This document shows positions 5,831-12,308 of a stretch of DNA of 14,605 nt, piece by piece. The notes beneath the pieces were generated by a model. It searched no databases. It was given only the letters and a program-made list of their open reading frames with translations, and was not told where the DNA came from. The position numbers and the translations under genes were made by a program. Positions within the stretch are counted from its first letter, which is position 1. Every line of letters starts with the position of its first letter. This DNA is from JAKBEU01 sp036172095 (lineage in GTDB: Bacteria > Patescibacteriota > Microgenomatia > UBA1406 > GWC2-37-13). The stretch spans positions 1 through 14,605 of the forward strand of contig JAVHSH010000022.1 in assembly GCA_036172095.1 (NCBI GenBank), given 5' to 3'.

Positions 5831-6463
5831 TTGAATGAGGATAAACAAGAGCTACTAAGCTCTAATTCGCTCGATATATCAATGACTGAACGATTACATC
5901 TAAACCCAAAACGTATCGGAGTCGATCTTGACAAGACACTTTTTACTTTTATTGGGGAGAGTGAACAAACAGGGACGATACAGTCCGCGGAAATAATCAA
6001 TAAGACGATTGACCTATTGGCGTTATTACGTGCACGGGATTATATGCTGGCAATTTATACAGCCGCATTCTTTTTTAGACCTCTCTATATCGCAAACAAC
6101 TTCCCAGACGTCTATTCGATGTTTGACCAAGTTTATACGAGAGAGAGCTTGATAAATGATGACGCACCTCCTAACTCCGATGTATTTCTTCGCCAACACG
6201 ATTTACTTGCAAAAGCACCTGAAAAATGGCGGACAATAGAAGTTCCTTCAGATCTCAGTTTGGCAGATCAGGCAACGGTGCGATGGGTTGGGCGCAATAG
6301 AGGAAAAGTACCGGCACTTATTACTGCTTCAACCATGATTGATGATGGAAGGAAAGTCAGACAGATAGGGGATGAAAGTTTGAGAGTTGCAGTAATTAGG
6401 CCAGCAATCATTCCAAATAAAGATATAGCAATACGTGAATTTGCGCGAAAAAACTTTATATAG
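5831..6463 (+). CDS. HAD-superfamily hydrolase-like protein
   Basis: 210 residues from a TTG start. HAD motif I is visible as DLDKT (32-36: nucleophile Asp and the acid/base Asp), motif II as T77 in AIYTAAF, a plausible motif III Lys at K159, and motif IV as the acidic pair D171-D172 in MIDDGRK. This supports a Mg-dependent phosphatase-type fold; the substrate is unknown. Between motifs II and III is a cap-like insert of about 80 residues. TTG was chosen because the -10 box lies 6 bases upstream, giving a leaderless start. The alternative is the in-frame ATG at 5882, just before the conserved fold begins, and it remains possible. The 3' end overlaps recJ tail-to-tail by 8 bp. Confidence 0.75.
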   Translation: MNEDKQELLSSNSLDISMTERLHLNPKRIGVDLDKTLFTFIGESEQTGTIQSAEIINKTIDLLALLRARDYMLAIYTAAFFFRPLYIANNFPDVYSMFDQVYTRESLINDDAPPNSDVFLRQHDLLAKAPEKWRTIEVPSDLSLADQATVRWVGRNRGKVPALITASTMIDDGRKVRQIGDESLRVAVIRPAIIPNKDIAIREFARKNFI

Positions 6464-8078
6464 TAATATATTTCACGAAGCCCTTCACGGAAGTCATTCC
6501 TTTCCAAGTTTGTTTTTCCAGGGTAAAGTTGAGAGTGACCTTTTTTTGTTGGAAAATTAATTTTTTTTGTTCTTCAGATGGAGAAAAATAAACACATTCC
6601 AACTTTTTTGTCGGTAATTGAATATCAATAAGCGTAAAGCGGATGTGAGTTTTAGCTTTTCCCATTGTTTGAACGCCGCTCATGGTCCCTTCGCTCTGGA
6701 ATACCGGCTTTGGATTTCCGATGCCAAATGGTTCCAGTTTTTCAAGCTCATTTGCAAGTTGTTCTGTTGTTAATGAAAGTGGAAGAATCAGATCAACGTG
6801 CTGTTCCTTTTTTGGAAATGGTGGGAGTTCTTTCGAAACAGCTTCTATCTCAGCTATGAGAACATCTTTCTGTTCGTCTGACACAGAAAATCCAGCAGCT
6901 TGAGGATGACCTCCGACATGTTCCAACATATCAAGCGAACGGAGAAATGCAATGATATCGAATCCAGAAATAGAACGAGCAGATGCTTTCCAGCCATTCT
7001 CAGCTTTTGTAAAGACTATTGATGGGAGGTGGAATGCTTCGGTTAGTTTGGACGAAATAAGACCGATTACTCCTTCATTCCAACGAGGATTTTCTGCAAT
7101 TAAAATACGAGGAAGATTGTTTTTTTCAAAAAGTAAAAGAGCTTCCTTTATCGCTTCCTCCACCATTCGTTGGCGAACACCATTATGGTGATTTGCACTT
7201 ACGGCAAGTTTTTCTGCACGAACAGCGTTTGTCGTACAGAGCATGCGAAGTGCATCAATCGCATGAGAAAGTCTTCCCACCGCGTTGATTCGAGGTGCAA
7301 GCGCAAATCCCAGATGATAGGGGGATAAAACGACATTTTCATCAAGCCCAGCAACTTTAAGCAATGCTCGAATACCAGGTTTGGACGTCTTACCGAATGC
7401 TTTCAAACCATGATAGGTAATCATGCGTGCATAGCCCACCAAAGGAACAAGATCGGCTACCATTCCCAATGAAGCAAGCGCCAATAAATCAATAGAAAAA
7501 AGTTTCGCAAATAACCCCTTTTCCATTTTGAAGTGGCGAGCGATATCTTGTGCAACAAGATATGCGACTCCAGCTCCGGATACTGCCGGAAAATGAAAGA
7601 GTGCTAATGCAGATGTGGGTGTATCTTCAGGTTTTGTATGATGATCAGTAACGATGACGGGAATACCTTTTTCAGTAATATAATCGATTTCTTTTCGCGC
7701 ACTGATTCCATGATCGACACTGATAAATAAGGAAGGATGATATTTTTGGATCGCATTATCGATGCCTTTTTTTGAAAATCCATATCCCTCAGTCTGTCTA
7801 TGGGGAACATAAGGAAAGACGTTGAATCCGAGATGATGGAGTGTCTCCCATAAGATTGCCCCACCTGTTATTCCATCGGTATCATAATCAGTGTAAATGA
7901 CGATAGTTGATTTGTCTTTTTTTATTTGATTTAGGGTAGAAAGAAGGATTTTCTTTTCATTTGAAAAGCCAATGATATCAAGCGAAAGGGTAGATGGGTG
8001 AGCTGGATGAAGGAACTGTTCCGTATCAGTTATTCCTCTTTGAGTAAATAGAAGTGTAATGATGTCAGTAATAGTCAT
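6456..8078 (-). CDS. recJ: Single-stranded-DNA-specific 5'-3' exonuclease RecJ
   Basis: Degrades 5' single-stranded DNA in recombination and repair. DHH-family metal-binding motifs are complete: DYDTDG (64-69), SVDHG (120-124) and TDHH (144-147). The RecJ-specific NAVGRL (265-270), the DHHA1 region around NPRWNEGVIG (330-339) and GGHPQAAGFS (389-398) follow, then a C-terminal OB-like region (about 425-540). The 540-residue length is close to the family norm (E. coli 577). Motif I reads DYDTDG where DYDVDG is usual, a mild change that leaves the acidic ligands intact. It is the last gene of the minus-strand cluster, 18 bp after the DHH-like gene, but has its own extended -10 in that gap. Confidence 0.95.
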   Translation of the reverse strand: MTITDIITLLFTQRGITDTEQFLHPAHPSTLSLDIIGFSNEKKILLSTLNQIKKDKSTIVIYTDYDTDGITGGAILWETLHHLGFNVFPYVPHRQTEGYGFSKKGIDNAIQKYHPSLFISVDHGISARKEIDYITEKGIPVIVTDHHTKPEDTPTSALALFHFPAVSGAGVAYLVAQDIARHFKMEKGLFAKLFSIDLLALASLGMVADLVPLVGYARMITYHGLKAFGKTSKPGIRALLKVAGLDENVVLSPYHLGFALAPRINAVGRLSHAIDALRMLCTTNAVRAEKLAVSANHHNGVRQRMVEEAIKEALLLFEKNNLPRILIAENPRWNEGVIGLISSKLTEAFHLPSIVFTKAENGWKASARSISGFDIIAFLRSLDMLEHVGGHPQAAGFSVSDEQKDVLIAEIEAVSKELPPFPKKEQHVDLILPLSLTTEQLANELEKLEPFGIGNPKPVFQSEGTMSGVQTMGKAKTHIRFTLIDIQLPTKKLECVYFSPSEEQKKLIFQQKKVTLNFTLEKQTWKGMTSVKGFVKYITI

Positions 8079-8084
8079 TGAACC

Positions 8085-8093
8085 ATTGTAACA
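8085..8093 (-). promoter_or_regulatory. Internal recJ promoter, extended -10, leaderless
   Basis: Minus strand TGT-TACAAT is a full TGn extended -10 box within the 18-bp gap after the DHH-like gene. It ends 6 bases before the recJ ATG, so recJ can be transcribed without the upstream operon. Confidence 0.6.
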
Positions 8094-8096
8094 CCT

Positions 8097-9071
8097 TTAG
8101 ACCAAACCGCCACCTTTAAAGATATTTGGTTTCAACCAATCCTGTGCGCTTTGAGCCCCTTCTTTTGATTGGCTTTCTTGAGATTCGACGGTTGCTATAG
8201 TTTGTATTTGTTGTCTTTCCGTTCCTCCGATTTTTCCTGAAACGACTGGCATGGTATTTGTTTGAGGAGTAACTTGAGGTTGAGGAGTGAATACAGATGG
8301 GAATGTCGGTGGTTTGTATTGAGCTTGTTGAGGATGAGCTTTTTTGACTGCACCAGCCTTCAACAGTTGAGCAATTGTTTCAAATGTCTCTGCATTGACA
8401 GAGTATGACGTGAATGTATTTGTCGCTGCAGCGATGCCAGCATATAAATTTGTTGCCATATCCTTATCCATCTCGACACTTAGTTCTTTTAATACCTTGA
8501 AAACAAGCTCGCTGGTAGATGAACTTGTTTTGTTGACGAAGTTAATGGTTCCGAAAAAAGCATTGGTGAGGTGTCGGTCAATATTGATTATTTCCTTTCC
8601 TTGGAACTGTGTCTGATTTTCAGTGTATATAGTTCCGACAGACTGAAGATTTGGCACATCGACTGCAATAAGGAAATCAAATGTTCCTCCAGAATATGAA
8701 TAGGTCACTTGCTCAGGATTTAGCTTTGGAAATCCCGGTCTTGGAGCGATAACAAGATTGAATTTATCTCCCTGAATATGGTAATCAATCTTATCAATTG
8801 CGCCATCTGCATAGGGGAAAGAAACAACCAAATTATCGCCTCCAACGGAAAGAGTTTGTTGTATTTTGTCGGAAGCAATAAGATCACTTTTTACGGCTGA
8901 TGATGCTATGATCGTGACGTTTTTTCCAAGCTTTAGAAGTGCAAGATAAAAAGAGGTCGCGGCGGCAATAGCATCTGGAGTTGGATTATTAGGGAGTATA
9001 ACTACGCCACTTGTGCCTTTTGAAATTACATCGACTATTTTTGGAAGAGTGGTATTTGTATTTGGAAACAT
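8097..9071 (-). CDS. NrnA-like DHH-family protein with degenerate active site
   Basis: 324 residues. The N-terminal 250 or so keep the DHH fold pattern of NrnA-type nano-RNase/pAp phosphatases. In the motif-I position, where HxxPDxDA is expected, it has NPTPDAIA (29-36): the His and the second Asp are replaced. Motif II keeps D138 (AVDVPN). The DHH triad is D165-R166-H167, followed by the family's TN.FFGTINFV. The C-terminal DHHA1 substrate domain is not recognisable; about 90 low-complexity residues rich in Gln, Pro, Thr and Ser take its place. It lies directly after infB (1-bp gap), the usual nrnA position. I infer a non-catalytic or altered-function homologue. No frameshift or stop is seen, so it is not a pseudogene. 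Confidence 0.75.
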   Translation of the reverse strand: MFPNTNTTLPKIVDVISKGTSGVVILPNNPTPDAIAAATSFYLALLKLGKNVTIIASSAVKSDLIASDKIQQTLSVGGDNLVVSFPYADGAIDKIDYHIQGDKFNLVIAPRPGFPKLNPEQVTYSYSGGTFDFLIAVDVPNLQSVGTIYTENQTQFQGKEIINIDRHLTNAFFGTINFVNKTSSSTSELVFKVLKELSVEMDKDMATNLYAGIAAATNTFTSYSVNAETFETIAQLLKAGAVKKAHPQQAQYKPPTFPSVFTPQPQVTPQTNTMPVVSGKIGGTERQQIQTIATVESQESQSKEGAQSAQDWLKPNIFKGGGLV

Positions 9072-9072
9072 A

Positions 9073-10527
9073 TTATAGGATACATTTTACCACATCTCCT
9101 ACACGAATGTCAAGTGCAGGAGAGAGTATCAGTCCACACTCTTGTTCTTTTTTTACCTCTTCTACCTTCTTTGCACGGATTTGCATAGATACTATCTTTG
9201 ATTTTCCTATAATATTTTCCTTTCGATGGATTTCAAGCATGTCTCCCAGCTCAAACTTACCCTTTGAGAGCTTTGAACCGAATACTTTTTCTCCTTCAAT
9301 TACGAATGTTGCAAGGATTTTAGCCTCACCTTTCAGGTTCTTTTCTTGTTGTTCTTTTTCCTGGAGGAGCTCGGCGACCTCATCCAACTCCTCAAGCAGC
9401 TCATATATGATTGCGTATTGTTTGATGATGACTTTTTCCTGTTTAGCCACGTCTTTTGTTTCCTGATCGACCTTAACATTGAATCCAATGACGATAGCCT
9501 TACTTGTCTTTGCCAAAAATACATCTGATTTATATATATCGCCAACAGCCTTAAGGAGAATGTCGATATTCGGATTTTCGGATAAAATTGCGTCCAAAGC
9601 TTCAAGTGACCCTTGGGAATCTGCTTTAATCACGATTGCAAGCTTTTTTTGTTCCTTTTCAGGGGTAGCAAAGAATGATTGAGATGTAAACTCCTTTTGA
9701 GGTGCAGCCTCTGGAGCCGCCTTCTTTTCAGCTATATCGCGAGGAGAAATGGCTGCTCCCACGGGAGGGGCAGATTCAAAACCAAGAAGTTCGCATGCTT
9801 GGGAAGGAATGACTTCTTTCATTTGGCTGCCTATATCGTCCGTTATCGATTTTATCTTCCCCTTAACTCCGCCCGCATATACGACATCGCCGGTATGTAG
9901 GGTTCCATTTTTCACGATTATACTCACTCCCACTCCTCGTTTGTCTTTTTTGGTTTCGATAACATACGCTTCAAGTTCAGCTTGTGGATCATATTCAAGT
10001 TTCTTATCCGTAGCCATGAAGAGGATGTTTTCCAATAAATCGGGAACACCCTTTCCGGTTTTTGCGCTGATAGCCACAACAGGTACATCTCCTCCTTTGC
10101 CCTCGACCTGGATTCCATGACGGAGAAGGTCATTTTTCACCTTTTCTGGCTTTGCCTCAGGAAGATCCATTTTATTTAGAACAACAATGCAAGGCACTTT
10201 TGCTTCCTTGATATGCGAGATAGACTCGATTGTCTGTGGCATGAGTGAGTCTTTTGCATCAATTATCAAAAGGACGATATCCGCTACATTTGCGCCTCGT
10301 GCCCGAAGCTGTGAGAATGCTTCGTGTCCAGGAGTATCGATAAACGTAATTTCGTTGACTGCATATCCTTTTATGGTTGTTTTTGCAGTATAGCCACCGA
10401 TTTTTTGTGTTATACCACCGTGTTCTTTTGCAGCGATTCTGCTGGTTCGTATATAATCAAGAAGCGTTGTTTTTCCATGGTCAACATGGCCGAGAATTGC
10501 TACTACAGGAGGTCGTGGTTTCATCAT
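9073..10527 (-). CDS. infB: Translation initiation factor IF-2 (short form)
   Basis: GTPase that brings initiator tRNA to the 30S subunit and promotes subunit joining. G1 is GHVDHGKT (13-20), switch I GGITQKIGGY, G3 DTPGHEAF (64-71), G4 NKMD (118-121) and G5 SAK (154-156). Domain II, domain III (from about 295) and the C-terminal fMet-tRNA-binding domain (about 395-484) follow. With 484 residues it starts right at the G domain: the IF2N domains and long linker of most bacteria are absent (E. coli 890, B. subtilis about 715). A charged Ala/Glu/Lys linker lies at about 262-295. ATG at 10527 is followed directly by a second ATG; either could initiate. It lies 24 bp after nusA with no Shine-Dalgarno site. 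Confidence 0.95.
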   Translation of the reverse strand: MMKPRPPVVAILGHVDHGKTTLLDYIRTSRIAAKEHGGITQKIGGYTAKTTIKGYAVNEITFIDTPGHEAFSQLRARGANVADIVLLIIDAKDSLMPQTIESISHIKEAKVPCIVVLNKMDLPEAKPEKVKNDLLRHGIQVEGKGGDVPVVAISAKTGKGVPDLLENILFMATDKKLEYDPQAELEAYVIETKKDKRGVGVSIIVKNGTLHTGDVVYAGGVKGKIKSITDDIGSQMKEVIPSQACELLGFESAPPVGAAISPRDIAEKKAAPEAAPQKEFTSQSFFATPEKEQKKLAIVIKADSQGSLEALDAILSENPNIDILLKAVGDIYKSDVFLAKTSKAIVIGFNVKVDQETKDVAKQEKVIIKQYAIIYELLEELDEVAELLQEKEQQEKNLKGEAKILATFVIEGEKVFGSKLSKGKFELGDMLEIHRKENIIGKSKIVSMQIRAKKVEEVKKEQECGLILSPALDIRVGDVVKCIL

Positions 10528-10551
10528 ATCGACAATAAAGATAATTAATAG

Positions 10552-11556
10552 TTAGCTAGCCGCTTCTTTATTTTCAGCTTCTTTATTCGTTGCAGGAGTG
10601 TTATTTGGAATCTGCATGATATCGATTGTGTATTCAGAAAGTCGAGATGCCAGATTGACATTGATGCCGCCTTTTCCAATAGCAAGTGGTGCTTGTGATT
10701 CTTCTACTATCACTTTCGCATTGTGAGCCTTGGTATCAAGTTCGATAGATGACACTTTCGCAGGGGAAAGAGCAGCTATAATGAACAGTTTTGCATCACT
10801 ATTCCAAAGAATGATATCAATTTTTTCTCTTCCACCACACTCATCGGTGACGGTCTGGACGCGTACTCCTCGCTGTCCTACGCATGCGCCAACAGGGTCA
10901 ACTGCTCCATGACCTGTCGTAACGGCGATTTTCGCTCGTTCTCCAGGCTCTCTAACTGTCTTTTTTATGATTACAGAACCATTTGCTATCTCAGGTACTT
11001 CACGCTTGAAAAGCTCTTCGATAAGTCGTACGTCGTTTCGTGAGACAACGATTCGTGGGTTGCCATATTTGTCATTCCCGATTTCCTTGATATACACAGT
11101 GAAGCTTGAGTTGACGGAGTAGTCTTCTTGGCGGATCTGTTCTTCCTTAGGAAGGATAGCCTCAGCTTTTCCGATATCAAAATAGGCATTATATCCATCA
11201 AATCGGATAACTCGTCCCTTAATACATGACCCAATGTGGGACTGGAAATGCTGTACGACGGTTTTCTTTTCTACCTCTCTGATTTTTTGAAGGATTACCT
11301 GTTTGGCTGTTTGTGCTGCAATTCTTCCAAATCCAGGGGGTGTGATATCTCTTTCATCTTCGAAAAGATGTGCTTCACCAGTCGATCTATGTATTTTTGC
11401 CGTGATATTCTCACTCTTTTCAGCTTCAGGATATTCCTTTTTATATGCAGCGACGAGAGCCTCTTCAATTGAGAGGAGGACATCTTCCGCAGGAATATTT
11501 CGTTCTGCTGATACTTGATTGAGTGCAAGCAAAAATTCTGATTTTACGACTGTCAT
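10552..11556 (-). CDS. nusA: Transcription termination/antitermination factor NusA
   Basis: RNA polymerase-binding factor modulating pausing, termination and antitermination. Domains in order: N-terminal RNAP-binding helical domain (1 to about 105), S1 (about 108-178, GRVIRFDGYNAYFDIG), KH1 (about 180-250, containing GACVGQRGVRV) and KH2 (about 255-320, APLAIGKGGINV). At 334 residues it lacks the two acidic repeats found at the C-terminus in E. coli (495), as in many Gram-positives. It is followed by infB, the conserved bacterial order, but ylxR and a ylxQ-like gene are missing in between and rimP is missing upstream, where rplY is found instead. Confidence 0.95.
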   Translation of the reverse strand: MTVVKSEFLLALNQVSAERNIPAEDVLLSIEEALVAAYKKEYPEAEKSENITAKIHRSTGEAHLFEDERDITPPGFGRIAAQTAKQVILQKIREVEKKTVVQHFQSHIGSCIKGRVIRFDGYNAYFDIGKAEAILPKEEQIRQEDYSVNSSFTVYIKEIGNDKYGNPRIVVSRNDVRLIEELFKREVPEIANGSVIIKKTVREPGERAKIAVTTGHGAVDPVGACVGQRGVRVQTVTDECGGREKIDIILWNSDAKLFIIAALSPAKVSSIELDTKAHNAKVIVEESQAPLAIGKGGINVNLASRLSEYTIDIMQIPNNTPATNKEAENKEAAS

Positions 11557-11568
11557 AGATATGGTCTA

Positions 11569-11577
11569 TTTATAACA
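11569..11577 (-). promoter_or_regulatory. Possible internal nusA promoter
   Basis: Minus strand TGT-TATAAA in the 24-bp rplY-nusA gap resembles an extended -10, but the hexamer lacks the final T. Its end is 12 bases from the nusA ATG, giving a leader of about 5 bases. Weaker than the other promoters in the window. Confidence 0.3.
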
Positions 11578-11580
11578 AAA

Positions 11581-12306
11581 TTATTCTTTTTTAGTTTCCT
11601 TCTTAGCCTCTTTTTTTGCTGGTTCAGAAGCTGAAGCTGCGGCTGCTGGAGCACCTTCTTCACCTTCGCCTTCTGGCTTAGCTGTCAATACTTCTGGAGC
11701 TGCGGCTGCAGTTGTCTCAGCAATGACGCTTTCTTCTTTATGTGCGGCTACGGAGACGAGGACTTTTTCTGTGTCTGTCATGATGACATAGAGTGCGTTC
11801 TTTGGAAGCTGGGAAACCTTGATTTCATTTCCGACTTCTTTCAAACCAGACAAATCGACCTCGATATTATGAGGAATGTTTTGTGGAAGCGCTTCAACTG
11901 TTACCTTATCTGTCTGTGTGAGGATGACTCCACCAGCATTTACGGCAGGAGCGATACCCACAAATGTCAAAGGTACTTCTGCTTCAATCTTGATACTCAA
12001 ATCCACTTTACGGAAGTCAACATGGAGGACGAGTCCTTCGAGCGGGTCTCTTTGAAGGGAGGTAACAAGTGTTGGAACTTCTTCTTTTTCTGTCTTGACG
12101 TATATAATACCTGTTTCTCCGACAATCTTATATGTTCTTTTAAAATCAATATAGTTGACTGAGACCGCCTGAGAAGGGAAGTGTGCTCCATAGATATTCC
12201 CAGGAAGCAATCCCTGTTTTCTGAGATTTTTATTCTTTTTCCCAAAGACTGTTCTTAACTGTGCCTCAAGAACCATTTTTTTCTTCTCCGTTTGTGCTTT
12301 TTTCAT
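11581..12306 (-). CDS. rplY: 50S ribosomal protein L25 (TL5/CTC form)
   Basis: Binds 5S rRNA in the large subunit. After a Lys-rich start, residues about 10-100 form the L25 core (GKKNKNLRKQGLLPGNIYG; LQRDPLEGLVLHVDF). Residues about 100-195 form the TL5/CTC C-terminal beta domain (VPLTFVGIAPAVNAGGVI). The tail (about 196-241) is low complexity, made of Ala, Glu and Lys. At 241 residues it is the long CTC type rather than the 94-residue E. coli form. The start lies 2 bp after the DUF4012 stop; a weak GAAAG upstream is the nearest thing to a Shine-Dalgarno in the window. Likely co-transcribed with DUF4012 and nusA. Confidence 0.95.
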   Translation of the reverse strand: MKKAQTEKKKMVLEAQLRTVFGKKNKNLRKQGLLPGNIYGAHFPSQAVSVNYIDFKRTYKIVGETGIIYVKTEKEEVPTLVTSLQRDPLEGLVLHVDFRKVDLSIKIEAEVPLTFVGIAPAVNAGGVILTQTDKVTVEALPQNIPHNIEVDLSGLKEVGNEIKVSQLPKNALYVIMTDTEKVLVSVAAHKEESVIAETTAAAAPEVLTAKPEGEGEEGAPAAAASASEPAKKEAKKETKKE

Positions 12307-12308
12307 AG

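Noticed and set aside
5835..5837. ATG at 5835 as the start of the HAD-like gene
   Set aside because: It is out of frame with the HAD motifs; the in-frame choices are TTG at 5831 and ATG at 5882.
8097..9071. DHH-like gene as a pseudogene
   Set aside because: The frame is intact over 324 codons, the spacing in the operon is tight, and the fold pattern is preserved despite changed motif residues.
11740..12162. Plus-strand frame of 140 codons inside rplY
   Set aside because: Antisense to the L25/TL5 domains; Cys- and Asp-rich translation without domain character.
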